A program made the position numbers and the translations under genes. Shown one piece after another: positions 28,379 through 37,086 of a DNA stretch of 64,000 nt. The DNA is from Devosia equisanguinis (lineage in GTDB: Bacteria > Pseudomonadota > Alphaproteobacteria > Rhizobiales > Devosiaceae): contig NZ_UZWD01000035.1 of assembly GCF_900631955.1 (NCBI RefSeq), forward strand, positions 53,602 through 117,601, in the 5' to 3' direction. A model generated the notes under the pieces. It ran no database searches. It was given only the letters and a program-made list of their open reading frames with translations, and was not told the origin of the DNA. Each line of letters starts with the position of its first letter. Within the stretch, counting starts at the first letter, position 1.

Positions 28379-29275
28379 TCAGTTGTAGATGATCTTGGCG
28401 TTCTTGCGCAGCGTTGCCAGATATTCCTCGGTCTTGCCCTTGAGCGCGCTATTGCCGGCTTCGGCTTCCAGTTCGCTCTTCACGAAGGTCAGGTCCTGCG
28501 CCTGCACCTTTTCGCAGATCGCCAGCATCGAGACGCCGGAATCGACCACGCGCGGCTTGGTGATGCCACCGACATTCAGACCGGCCAGTTCCTTGGCGAT
28601 CGGGTCGGGCAACTGGGTTGCATGGCGACGGCCGACATCGATCACGGCGGCGTCGGTATAGGTCAGCGAGAGGTCGACGGCGGTATCGCAGCCGGCAAAG
28701 CTCGAACGATAGCGATTGGCCTGGCCGGTGCGGGCGCCCGAGCCCTGGCCCACAAAGATGATCTCTTTGAGGATGTAGTCGAAATTCTGGTAGTCAGCGA
28801 TCTTGCTGGCGGCGCGCTGGTCGAGTTCGGCGTCCGAAATCTGCACCTGCGACATCACCGCGCCTTCGACCACCGCGTTCCAGGCAATTGCGGCACGGAG
28901 GCGATCCTTGAGCGTATCGGTGTTGATACCGCCCTGGCGCAGCATATCGGCCAGCTTGTCCTGGCTGACCTTGAGATTGCGCGCAATCTGCAGAAACGCC
29001 TCATCGACCTGCGCATTGGACACGTTGACGCCCAGGCGCTTGGCCTCTGCCATCTGAATGGCCTCAGTGATCAGCTGCTCCATGGCGCCGTTACGTCCGG
29101 TATTGTTGCCTTCCAGGCGGAACAGGCGCAACCGCTGGTCGACCTGCACGTCGGAAATCTGCACGCCGTTGACAGTAACGACAGTGGCGGCGAACGAGGG
29201 CGCGACGGCAGTAAACGCCATGGCCAGGCCGAGGATCGCGGCGCCTGCAACGCGCCGAAGAGAAGCAAAGGTCAT
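28379..29275 (-). CDS. surA: SurA-like periplasmic chaperone / peptidyl-prolyl isomerase
   Basis: Exported chaperone for outer-membrane protein folding. 298 residues. The signal peptide (about 1-31) ends SFAA before TVVTVNGVQISDVQVDQRL, a SurA N-terminal domain start. Residues about 30-165 fit the SurA_N helical domain. The remaining part has only a weak parvulin-like trace (LPDPIAKELAGLNVGGITKPRVVDSGVSMLAICEK), so isomerase activity is uncertain. The start at 29275 gives a clean signal peptide. The 100-base gap to lptG contains no lptD, which I would expect here. Confidence 0.85.
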   Translation of the reverse strand: MTFASLRRVAGAAILGLAMAFTAVAPSFAATVVTVNGVQISDVQVDQRLRLFRLEGNNTGRNGAMEQLITEAIQMAEAKRLGVNVSNAQVDEAFLQIARNLKVSQDKLADMLRQGGINTDTLKDRLRAAIAWNAVVEGAVMSQVQISDAELDQRAASKIADYQNFDYILKEIIFVGQGSGARTGQANRYRSSFAGCDTAVDLSLTYTDAAVIDVGRRHATQLPDPIAKELAGLNVGGITKPRVVDSGVSMLAICEKVQAQDLTFVKSELEAEAGNSALKGKTEEYLATLRKNAKIIYN

Positions 29276-29375
29276 GTTTGTGTCCGCTTTCTGCAACCCG
29301 CCTTCAATGAGGCGTCTGGTCTGCGCTGTCAATTGCTGGATGAATACGGCCAAAATCCGGACCCTCACGACTTGG

Positions 29376-30446
29376 TCAGGTCCATCCGTCCTCTTTGTAG
29401 AGCATGATGGTTATTCCCACGAAAATGGCGATCAGCGCTGGCGCGACTGCAGCGAAAACCGGGTCAAGCACGCCGGTGGCCCCGGCGCGGTCGGCCATTT
29501 CGGTGATCACGAAAACGATGAAGCCCAGCACCATGCCATAGAGCACCGACGGCCCCAGCTGGGCATTGCGACGGTACCCGGCGGTGAAGGCAAAGGCGAT
29601 GAACAGCGAGCCGGTGAGCACCAGCGGCAGCGCCATCAGCTTGACCAGCCGCATCGTGCTGGCCGCGCGGATCGAGGGATCGGCCACCCCGCGCTGCAAC
29701 ATGTCGACCAGCTCGAAAAAGGTCGTGTCCTCGGTGGAGGCCAGCTTGAGGTTGATTTCGCTGGGTGTCGAGCGGGTGGGAAGGGCGAAATTCAGCACGG
29801 TGCGCGCCGGCTGGTCGGGGGAGCGGGCGATGGCGACGGGAAACACCCATTGTCCGGTTTCGAGCCGCGCTTCGCTGGCCTCGAGCCTCGGAATGTCGCT
29901 AGCGCCCAGCTGGAACACCGTCACCTCGCCCAGCACCGCGCCGCCGGCCGACATGCTGCGCGCCAGCATCACGTAATGGGCGCCGTCGCCTTCCTGCTCC
30001 AGCCAGATTTCGTCTGCCGGCGTCAGCAGCACCGCCTGGCCGGGCGGGGTCGGGGAGAGCTCGCGATTGACCCTCGTGCTGATCGTCTCGGCGCCCAGCG
30101 CGATGACGAAACTGATCACCATTAGCGCCAGGGTCGGCGCCCTTACGGTGCGCCACAGCGAAATGCCGCTGGCCTTGATGACAGTCAGTTCGTGGCGGGC
30201 CTTGAGGTCGACGAAGCCGATAATGGCGCCGAGCAGCACCGTCACTGGCAGGGTCTTGATGGTCCAGCGCACCGCGCTCATCGCCACCATCAGGATGGCG
30301 AGGCCGATACCCTTTTCCTGCGCCACATAGTTGAAGCGCCAGGTGTCGAGCGATTCCACCAGCGCGATCAGCCCGTAGAAAATGAAGACGGTGGCGCCGA
30401 TGCGGGTGGCGAGGCGGTTGAGAACGAGCCAGTCGATGCGGGTCAT
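29376..30446 (-). CDS. lptG: LPS export ABC transporter permease LptG
   Basis: One of two permeases of the LptB2FG complex that extracts LPS from the inner membrane. 356 residues with the YjgP/YjgQ architecture: two or three N-terminal helices, a periplasmic beta-jellyroll-type domain (about 130-265), and three C-terminal helices. WTIKTLPVTVLLGAIIGFVDLKARHELTVIKASGISLWR is typical of LptG. The start overlaps lptF by four bases (ATGA). Confidence 0.95.
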   Translation of the reverse strand: MTRIDWLVLNRLATRIGATVFIFYGLIALVESLDTWRFNYVAQEKGIGLAILMVAMSAVRWTIKTLPVTVLLGAIIGFVDLKARHELTVIKASGISLWRTVRAPTLALMVISFVIALGAETISTRVNRELSPTPPGQAVLLTPADEIWLEQEGDGAHYVMLARSMSAGGAVLGEVTVFQLGASDIPRLEASEARLETGQWVFPVAIARSPDQPARTVLNFALPTRSTPSEINLKLASTEDTTFFELVDMLQRGVADPSIRAASTMRLVKLMALPLVLTGSLFIAFAFTAGYRRNAQLGPSVLYGMVLGFIVFVITEMADRAGATGVLDPVFAAVAPALIAIFVGITIMLYKEDGWT

Positions 30447-31510
30447 GCCGGCTCCTCGATAATAGGGCGCGGCCACAGCCGCACGGCCAGGACGACGCCG
30501 GATATGAGGATCAGGATCACCGCGCCGGTGCCCATGCCGAGGGGGCTATATGCACTGAGCCCGCGTTCGGCGAAACCACAGAGCATGACGATGGCTTCGA
30601 GCGGCAGCCGCACCCGCGTGCGCCGTCCCGACGGAAAGCCGGCCAGCGCCAGGGCCAGGAGACATATCGCGATCACCCGCAAGCCCTCGGCGGAACGATC
30701 GAGCAAACGCTTGGTGATTTCGGGTGTCCAATCCCCGGTCTCCATCGCCTGGCGCACCATCTGGAAGCTGTCGGTCTCTGACAACGGATCGCCGGCCGCA
30801 AGAGGCTGGCTCAGGCTATCGACGCTGATGTCATAACGCGCGAAGCGCACTTCCGAATAGCGCCCATCGGCCTCCACATATTGCAGCGCGCCATTATAGA
30901 GCTCGATCACATAAAACGCGCCGTCACTCGACACCCGGGCCCTTTCGGCTACATAGGTGCGCCGCGTCTCCGGATTGCGTCGGTCGTCGGCAAAAAACTC
31001 GATGACTTCACCCCCGGCGCGACGGCCGCCGATCAACAGCACCACGCCCGGCGTCACCTGCGTGAACCGGTCGGGCTTCAGCGTCGAACTCACGAGATCG
31101 GCCGCGATCTCGGCCGCCAGCGTGTTCACCCGCTTATTGGCCAGCGGCTCGACCACATGGGCCAGCAACAGCACCGCGGCGACGGCCAACCCTCCGACAA
31201 CGAGGCTCGCGCGCCACAGATCGCCCAAGCCGCCGCTGATGTGGATGATGTGCATTTCATGGCTGGTCTGCAGCGCCGAGAGCGCCCGGACCATGCCGAT
31301 GCCGATACAGATGTAGAAGAAGGACAGCAGCAGTGGTGGCATGGTGAACAGCGCCTGCACCGCCAGTGTGTCAAATCCCTGGCCCTTGACCGACACCACC
31401 TCGAACGAGCGTAGGCAATTGACCAGCCAGAGCAGGAAGCAGACGATTCCCGTCAGGATGAGGGCATCGGTTGCAAACAGCCGCGCCAGATAGGTGGTGA
31501 GCTTCCTCAT
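30443..31510 (-). CDS. lptF: LPS export ABC transporter permease LptF
   Basis: Partner permease of LptG. 355 residues with the same YjgP/YjgQ layout; ALSALQTSHEMHIIHISGGLGDLWRASL is the coupling-helix region facing LptB. The periplasmic domain spans about 130-245. It lies first in the minus-strand lptF-lptG-surA-pdxA-rsmA series and diverges from holC. Confidence 0.93.
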   Translation of the reverse strand: MRKLTTYLARLFATDALILTGIVCFLLWLVNCLRSFEVVSVKGQGFDTLAVQALFTMPPLLLSFFYICIGIGMVRALSALQTSHEMHIIHISGGLGDLWRASLVVGGLAVAAVLLLAHVVEPLANKRVNTLAAEIAADLVSSTLKPDRFTQVTPGVVLLIGGRRAGGEVIEFFADDRRNPETRRTYVAERARVSSDGAFYVIELYNGALQYVEADGRYSEVRFARYDISVDSLSQPLAAGDPLSETDSFQMVRQAMETGDWTPEITKRLLDRSAEGLRVIAICLLALALAGFPSGRRTRVRLPLEAIVMLCGFAERGLSAYSPLGMGTGAVILILISGVVLAVRLWPRPIIEEPA

Positions 31511-31656
31511 CGAAACCGGGTCGTTCTGTCCATGGTCGAGCGTGGTCGGTGGTGCGCACCATGAGCGAATCCGTGGTGCGACACAATCGCTCCCTGCATA
31601 GCCGCCAGCGCAGCGATTGTCTGGCAGAGATCATGGCGAACCGATATGGTGAGACC
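31511..31656. promoter_or_regulatory. Divergent promoter region lptF / holC
   Basis: A 146-base gap. In related genomes I expect pepA between lptF and holC on the holC strand; no aminopeptidase coding sequence fits here, so this short region must drive both genes. No clear -35/-10 pair is visible to me. Confidence 0.4.
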
Positions 31657-32103
31657 ATGGCCGAAATTCTGTTCTATCATCTCGAAACCCGTCCGCTTGA
31701 GGTCGTCGTGCCCCAATTGCTCGAAAAGACGCTCGAGCGGGGCTGGCGTGCCGTGGTGGAGGTGGGCTCACTCGAACGGGCCGAAGCGCTCGACGCGCAT
31801 CTCTGGACCTATCGCGACGACAGCTTTCTCGCCCACGGCCTGGCCGGCGAGGAGACCGACGCCCATCAGCCGATCTTGCTGACCACCGAGAACGACAATC
31901 CCAATGGCGCCGCCGTGCGCTTCTTTGTCGACCGGGCGGTGCCGAAATCCGGCGAGGGCTATGAGCGGCTGGTTTACCTATTTTCCGGCCTCGACCCAGA
32001 CGCCGTGGCCGAAGCGCGCGAAGCCTGGCGGCAATTGCGCGACGGCAATGCGGTCACCTATTGGCAGCAGACTCCCGAAGGCCGTTGGGTGAAAAAGGCA
32101 TGA
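31657..32103 (+). CDS. holC: DNA polymerase III chi subunit HolC
   Basis: Clamp-loader accessory subunit linking the replisome to SSB. 148 residues: MAEILFYHLETRPLEVVVPQLLEKTLERGWRAVVEV, LWTYRDDSFLAHGL and PILLTTENDNPNGA are characteristic. The ATG at 31657 starts the conserved N-terminus; the frame is open 36 codons further upstream without similarity. It overlaps yitT by four bases (ATGA). Confidence 0.94.
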   Translation: MAEILFYHLETRPLEVVVPQLLEKTLERGWRAVVEVGSLERAEALDAHLWTYRDDSFLAHGLAGEETDAHQPILLTTENDNPNGAAVRFFVDRAVPKSGEGYERLVYLFSGLDPDAVAEAREAWRQLRDGNAVTYWQQTPEGRWVKKA

Positions 32104-32717
32104 CCCCCGACCTCTCTTCGCCCAGCCGCCACAAATTCCACGAGGATGTTTTCGCCATCCTCATCGGTACCACTTTGGTGGCCTTGGGAATCGCGCTTTA
32201 TGGCCACGCCCAGCTTACCACCGGCAGCACGGCCGGTCTGGCGCTGCTGGTGCAATATGCCACCGGCATTCCCTTCGGCTGGGTCTTCTTCGCCATCAAC
32301 CTGCCGTTTTATATCCTCGCTGTGCTGCGCATGGGCTGGCCCTTTGCTCTCAAAACCATGGTCAGCGTCGCGCTGGTCTCGTGGATGGCCACCCAGATCC
32401 CGGCATGGGTACAGATTTCCCATATCGAGCCGCTGTTCGCAGCGCTGGTGGGCGGCGGGCTCATGGGCCTCGGCATTCTGTCGCTGTTCCGCCACAAGGC
32501 CAGCGTCGGCGGCATCAATATCCTGGCGCTCTACCTGCAGGAGAATTTCGGCATTCGCGCCGGCTACTTTCAGCTCGGTGTGGATGCAGTGATCCTGGTG
32601 GCCGCCTTCTTCATCCTGCCGCTTGACCGCGTGGTCTATTCCATCCTCGGCGCGCTGGTCCTCAACCTCATCATCGCGCTCAATCACCGGCCCGGCCGCT
32701 ATGTCGGCTTCAGCTGA
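32100..32717 (+). CDS. YitT family membrane protein
   Basis: Integral membrane protein of 205 residues with about five or six helices and YitT-type motifs (FAILIGTTLVALGIALYGHAQLTTGSTAGLALLVQYATG, GGGLMGLGILSLFRHKASVGGINILALYLQENFGI). Function unknown in this family. Coupled to holC by the ATGA overlap. Confidence 0.88.
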   Translation: MTPDLSSPSRHKFHEDVFAILIGTTLVALGIALYGHAQLTTGSTAGLALLVQYATGIPFGWVFFAINLPFYILAVLRMGWPFALKTMVSVALVSWMATQIPAWVQISHIEPLFAALVGGGLMGLGILSLFRHKASVGGINILALYLQENFGIRAGYFQLGVDAVILVAAFFILPLDRVVYSILGALVLNLIIALNHRPGRYVGFS

Positions 32718-32730
32718 CCGGGCGGTGACT

Positions 32731-32811
32731 GCGGTGTCCAGACCCGCCTATTCGGCGGTGTCCAGACCCGCCTATTCGGCGGTGTCCAGACCCGCCTATT
32801 CGGCGGTGTCC
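32731..32811. repeat. 24-bp tandem repeat, three full copies plus a partial fourth
   Basis: The unit (beginning GCGGTGTCCAGACCC, ending CTATTCG) occurs at 32731-32754, 32755-32778 and 32779-32802 without mismatch; nine bases of a fourth copy follow (32803-32811). The reverse complement of each unit contains the last codons and stop (Asp-Thr-Ala-Glu-TAG) of the DUF4344 gene at 32796, so the gene end has been duplicated outward between it and convergent yitT. Confidence 0.95.
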
Positions 32812-33617
32812 GACCAGCCGACAATGTCGTAGAGATAGAGGTAGTAGAGGTCCTCGGCCAATTCGTAGCAATAGGTCACTTCGCTGTCGCTGGGAGAGTA
32901 GTAGGCATTGGCCTCACCGCATTGCGCGGCGCGGAAGGTGACGGGGCCGGGGAGGACGTAATTGCTCATCACCAGTTCGGCCGCATGCTCCATGATGCCG
33001 CGCGCCTTGAGCTCCTCGGCGAACATCTCATAGTCGCCGGCATCCTCGTAAATGACCTCGATCGGCGCGCCTTCGTCCTTGTCCACCGCATGAGGCGCCA
33101 GCAGGGTTTCCCACGATGTGGCCGCCTGCTCGTAGGTGTAAGAACAGGCTTCCTGCTGGTCGGTGTCCATCTCGTAATTGTCGGCGGTTTCGCCAAAGGC
33201 GTCAGGGTCCTTGCCCACCATCAGGCACACCATGTTGTAGGCGCGCTGAATGTCGAGGCTGTGGTCGGTATAGTAGGAAAAATCCTCGAGGCTCGACCCC
33301 GTGGAATTGACCGCGTTGAAGTACCAACCGTCGGCGCTGTCGACCAGGGCGTTATAGCTGTCCTCGTCACTATCGTCGGTGAGAAGCCAGATGGTGGCGA
33401 GCGTATCCACCGCATCCTCTTCCTTGCCCAGTACTGGCAGGCCGAGCTCACCCACCAGCATGTGTCCGATCTCGTGATACATGGTGAAGGCAGCGTCGTG
33501 CATGGCGAAGTCCATGGCCTGTGCCAGAATTTCGTCATCGCTCTCCTGTGCGTAGGCGCCCCCCGCCAACCCGCACACGCAAATCGTCGCCGCCAATGCT
33601 GCACGCAGTGCCGTCAT
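32796..33617 (-). CDS. DUF4344 putative metallopeptidase, copy 1 (exported)
   Basis: Predicted secreted zinc metallopeptidase of 273 residues. Signal peptide about 1-23 (TICVCGLAGGAYAQ), then HEIGH (His48, Glu49, His52) in AFTMYHEIGHMLVGELGLPVLGKEEDAVD, the DUF4344 signature. Several Cys pairs suggest disulfides, and the chain is strongly acidic. Natural substrate unknown. The second copy lies 31 bases upstream on the same strand, so the pair is probably co-transcribed. Its last codons lie in a 24-bp tandem repeat. Confidence 0.88.
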   Translation of the reverse strand: MTALRAALAATICVCGLAGGAYAQESDDEILAQAMDFAMHDAAFTMYHEIGHMLVGELGLPVLGKEEDAVDTLATIWLLTDDSDEDSYNALVDSADGWYFNAVNSTGSSLEDFSYYTDHSLDIQRAYNMVCLMVGKDPDAFGETADNYEMDTDQQEACSYTYEQAATSWETLLAPHAVDKDEGAPIEVIYEDAGDYEMFAEELKARGIMEHAAELVMSNYVLPGPVTFRAAQCGEANAYYSPSDSEVTYCYELAEDLYYLYLYDIVGWSDTAE

Positions 33618-33648
33618 GATGTCCCCCGGGGCCCTCGTCCCCACAAAA

Positions 33649-34512
33649 CTAGATTTCGCCGGACTTTTCCTTGCCCGCGCCGGTCGGTCGCGTCACCGGA
33701 GCCGCCGGTTCGGGCAGTTCGTCGACATAGAGCTGCATGTAGTCCTGCATCAGCTCGTAGCAGAAGATGATCTCAACCGTGTCGGCGTAGTAGAAGGCAT
33801 TGGCCTCGCCACAGCGCCGCGCATTGAAGCGCACCGGGCGAGGAATATTGTAGCTCTGGCGGATTTCCTCGGCCACCTGGTCGAAGATACCGCTCGAGCG
33901 GAAGGCGTCGGCCGCCAGCTTCAGCTTGCCGCCGGCATCGTGATAGGTCACCGTCACCTGCGCACCATCGCCGGATTTGCTGCTGCCCGGCTTGAGCAGG
34001 CCGCGCAGGCTGCGGTCGATCAGGCTGTAGTCGAGATCGCAGGTGTCCTGTCGGTCGCGGTCGAGCGCATATTGGTTGGCGATGGGCCGGAAGGCATTCT
34101 GGTCGCTGCCCACCATCAGGCACACGATCTGGTAGGCGCGCTGCTTGTCGAGACTATGCGCGGCGGCATAATCGCTTTCGACCCCACCGCTGTCATAGGC
34201 CACGCCCGACAGCATCCAGCCCTGCGCCGCATCGGCCAGCACCTGGTCGGTGTCCGAGGTCCGCTTGTTGAGCAAGACCCAGGTGGCGAGATTGTCCGCC
34301 GCATCTTCTTCCTTGCCCAAAACTGGTAATTGCAGCTGATGCACCAGAAGGTGGGCCACCTCGTGATAGAGCACGAAAAGGCTGTTGTTACGGGCAAAAC
34401 GGACTGTGTCGGCGCGCTGTTGCTTGTTCAGCCCCGACATGTCCTGCGCTATCGCCGGGGCAGAAAGGGGAGCCAGAAGCGCCAGAACCAAAAGTAAGAC
34501 AACGCGACGCAT
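33649..34512 (-). CDS. DUF4344 putative metallopeptidase, copy 2 (exported)
   Basis: Paralogue of the downstream gene, 287 residues. Signal peptide about 1-23 (VVLLLVLALLAPLSAPAIAQ), then HEVAH (His50, Glu51, His54) in LFVLYHEVAHLLVHQLQLPVLGKEEDAADNLATWVLL. Shared positions include QRAY-VCLMVG and RCGEANAFYYADT near the C-terminus. The two copies are clearly diverged, so the duplication is old. The start was chosen at the Met preceding the signal peptide; 26 upstream in-frame codons have no signal character. Confidence 0.88.
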   Translation of the reverse strand: MRRVVLLLVLALLAPLSAPAIAQDMSGLNKQQRADTVRFARNNSLFVLYHEVAHLLVHQLQLPVLGKEEDAADNLATWVLLNKRTSDTDQVLADAAQGWMLSGVAYDSGGVESDYAAAHSLDKQRAYQIVCLMVGSDQNAFRPIANQYALDRDRQDTCDLDYSLIDRSLRGLLKPGSSKSGDGAQVTVTYHDAGGKLKLAADAFRSSGIFDQVAEEIRQSYNIPRPVRFNARRCGEANAFYYADTVEIIFCYELMQDYMQLYVDELPEPAAPVTRPTGAGKEKSGEI

Positions 34513-34586
34513 TCGGGGCCATCCAGCCGAAACTGCCCCCAGAAAACGGCAAGTGCCGCGCGCTGTCAATGTCAGACGCATCCCGG

Positions 34587-35018
34587 TCAAACCGCTTTCG
34601 GTGACCAGCCCTTCTCAGCCAACTCGAAGCCCGAGAATTCAAAACCCGGTGCTACCGTACAGCCCACCAGCGTCCAGGCGCCCAGCGAGCGGGCGGACTG
34701 CCAGCCGAGATGCGGCACCACCACCTGCGGCCGCTCCCCCTTGCCGAGCTCGGGACCCAGAATATGCTCGTCAATGCCGACGCCGCCCGAAATCGACAGC
34801 GCAATCGGCGCCCCGGCATACCAGTGCCAGACCTCGACCGCATCGACCCGGTGCCATTGTGACACCTCGCCCTCTTCCAGCAGATAATAGATGCAGGTGG
34901 AGCGCGCTCGCCCGTCGACGCTCTCGGCGTCCTTGAAAGTCTGCACGAACCAGCCGCCCTCGGGATGGCGTTCCATCCCAAGAGTGGCAATGATGTCCTT
35001 GGCCGTCATCTCGCTCAT
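34587..35018 (-). CDS. Cupin domain protein, DUF985 (Cupin_5) family
   Basis: Small beta-barrel protein of 143 residues. HPEGGWFVQTFKD, STCIYYLLEEGEVSQWHRVDAVEVWHWYAG and PHLGWQSARSLGAWTLVGCTVAPGFEFSGFEL match the DUF985 pattern, including the His residues expected of a cupin pocket. Biochemical role unknown. Its start overlaps the upstream ABC-F stop by four bases (ATGA). Confidence 0.88.
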   Translation of the reverse strand: MSEMTAKDIIATLGMERHPEGGWFVQTFKDAESVDGRARSTCIYYLLEEGEVSQWHRVDAVEVWHWYAGAPIALSISGGVGIDEHILGPELGKGERPQVVVPHLGWQSARSLGAWTLVGCTVAPGFEFSGFELAEKGWSPKAV

Positions 35019-36892
35019 GCCCGTTCCGCCTCTTCGAGTTCGGCGCTTAGCGCCAGCCAGCTTTCTTCGGTCTGCTCCAGATCGGTGGCAAAGCGCGCCT
35101 TGTCCTTGCCCAGCGTGATCAGCCGATCCGCCGGGCCGTTATAGACCTTGGGGTCGGCCAACTGCGCCTCGATCTTTTCGATTTCCTTGGCCAGCCGCGA
35201 CATCTTGGTCTCGGCGTCCTTGATCGAGGCCTTGAGCGGGGCCAATTCGGCGCGGCGCGCCGCTGCCTCCTGCTTGGTCAGCTTGCGCTCGGCCCGGGCC
35301 TCCGATGGCCCGCCCTTGCTGTCCCGGTCCTTGGACGAGGTGATGTTGCGCTGATAGCTGTCGAGATCCTCGTCCAGTTCGCGAATGGTCCCGTTCTCGG
35401 CGATCCACAGCGTGTCGCAGGTGGCTTCGATCAGGTGCCGGTCGTGGGAGATGATCAGCACCGCGCCCTGATATTCGTTGAGCGCATAGACCAGCGCATC
35501 GCGGCTATCGATGTCGAGATGGTTGGTCGGCTCGTCGAGGATCATCATCGAGGGTCCGGCAAAGGTGATGAGCCCCATCAATAGCCGCGCCCGCTCGCCA
35601 CCCGACAGGTTCTGGGCCTTGGTGTCCATGCGGCTGGTGGTCAGCCCCATTTGTGCCAGCCGGCTCCGGCGCTTTGCCTCGTTGTCGAGCGGCATCAGCG
35701 CCGTGACATGCTCCAGCGGCGTCTGCTCGGGCTTGAGCTTGTCCATCTGGTGCTGGGCGAAATGAGCGATCTCAAGCTTTTTGTTGATCTTGAGCGCACC
35801 ATCGAGCACCGGGATGTCGCCGGCCAGCAGCTTGGCGAAGGTGGACTTGCCATTGCCATTGACGCCGATCAGCGCGATGCGGGCATCCGGGTCGATGCGC
35901 TGGGTGACATTGCGCAGGATCACCTTGTCGCCATAGCCGGTCGACACTTTGTCGAGCGTGATCATCGGCGTCGGCAGGTCCACCTTGGGCTGCTGGAACT
36001 GGAACGGGGCCGCATATTCGTCGAACATCGCCTCGGGGGGCTTCAGCTTTTCGATCATCTTGACGCGCGCCTGGGCCTGCTTGGCCTTGGTGGCCTTGGC
36101 CTTGAAGCGGTCGACGAATTTCTGCAGATGCGCGATCTGCTCCAGCGTCTTTTCGCGGCTCTTGTTGTTGAGCTCCATCTGCATGCGACGGGTCTGCTCG
36201 AACGTGTCGTAATTGCCCTTGTAGAAGGTCAATTTGCGATGCTCGAGATGCACGATCGAATTGACCGCCTTGTTCAGCAGGTCACGATCGTGGCTGATGA
36301 GGAAAACTGTGTAAGGGTAGGTGGCAAGGTATTTTTCCAGCCACAACGTGCCTTCAAGATCGAGATAGTTGGTCGGCTCGTCGAGCAGCAGCAGGTCCGG
36401 CCGGCTGAACAGCACCGCCGCTAGGGCGACGCGCATGCGCCAGCCACCCGAAAGTTCGCGCGTCGGCGCATTCTGGCGATCCTGCTCGAAGCCCAGGCCC
36501 TTGAGAATGGACGAGGCCCTCGCCTCGGCGGTATGCGCATCGATATCAGCGAGACGGGTATAGATTTCCCCGATCCGGTTGGGGTCGGTCGCCGTCTCGG
36601 CTTCGATCATCAGCGCCGTGCGTTCCTTGTCGGCGGACAGCACCACATCGAGCACCGTCTCGTCGCCAGCAGGAGCTTCCTGCGCCACGGCGCCGATGCG
36701 TGCCTTCTTGTTGACCTCGATCGAACCCGAATCCGCGCCGATATGACCCTGGATCAGGTGAAACAGCGTGGTCTTGCCGGTGCCGTTCTTGCCGACGAAG
36801 CCGGCTTTGACATTGTCGGGCAGCACAAGATTGGCGTCTTCAAGCAACACGCGCCCCTGAATGCGATAGGTGAGATTATTGATGGTCAGCAT
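35015..36892 (-). CDS. ABC-F family ATP-binding protein (YheS/Uup-like)
   Basis: Soluble tandem ATPase of the ABC-F class, whose members act on ribosomes rather than as transporters. 625 residues: NBD1 with Walker A GKNGTGKTT and signature LSGGWRMR; a basic, helical linker (about 225-300, NKSREKTLEQIAHLQKFVDRF); NBD2 with GVNGNGKST and LSGGERAR, each with a LDEPTN Walker B; then a C-terminal coiled coil (about 535-625). Whether it serves general translation or resistance cannot be decided from sequence alone. Confidence 0.93.
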   Translation of the reverse strand: MLTINNLTYRIQGRVLLEDANLVLPDNVKAGFVGKNGTGKTTLFHLIQGHIGADSGSIEVNKKARIGAVAQEAPAGDETVLDVVLSADKERTALMIEAETATDPNRIGEIYTRLADIDAHTAEARASSILKGLGFEQDRQNAPTRELSGGWRMRVALAAVLFSRPDLLLLDEPTNYLDLEGTLWLEKYLATYPYTVFLISHDRDLLNKAVNSIVHLEHRKLTFYKGNYDTFEQTRRMQMELNNKSREKTLEQIAHLQKFVDRFKAKATKAKQAQARVKMIEKLKPPEAMFDEYAAPFQFQQPKVDLPTPMITLDKVSTGYGDKVILRNVTQRIDPDARIALIGVNGNGKSTFAKLLAGDIPVLDGALKINKKLEIAHFAQHQMDKLKPEQTPLEHVTALMPLDNEAKRRSRLAQMGLTTSRMDTKAQNLSGGERARLLMGLITFAGPSMMILDEPTNHLDIDSRDALVYALNEYQGAVLIISHDRHLIEATCDTLWIAENGTIRELDEDLDSYQRNITSSKDRDSKGGPSEARAERKLTKQEAAARRAELAPLKASIKDAETKMSRLAKEIEKIEAQLADPKVYNGPADRLITLGKDKARFATDLEQTEESWLALSAELEEAERA

Positions 36893-37086
36893 GGCAGTGG
36901 CTCAATCCGCTGGCGTCGACCCCGCGCGCGCCGGATGGGGCAGGGGACGCATGAAACTCTTGCCGCACGACTTAGGGGCTCGCTGCGGATAAGGCAACCG
37001 CGCGTCACGCCGAGGACGCTTTTGGGCGCATCCATCTCCACGCTTTCCGCGTTTGGGTGTCGACCCCATTGTCTGGAGAAATTCTC

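Noticed and set aside
32731..32811. Possible CRISPR array
   Set aside because: The repeats are directly adjacent with no spacers, and there are no cas genes.
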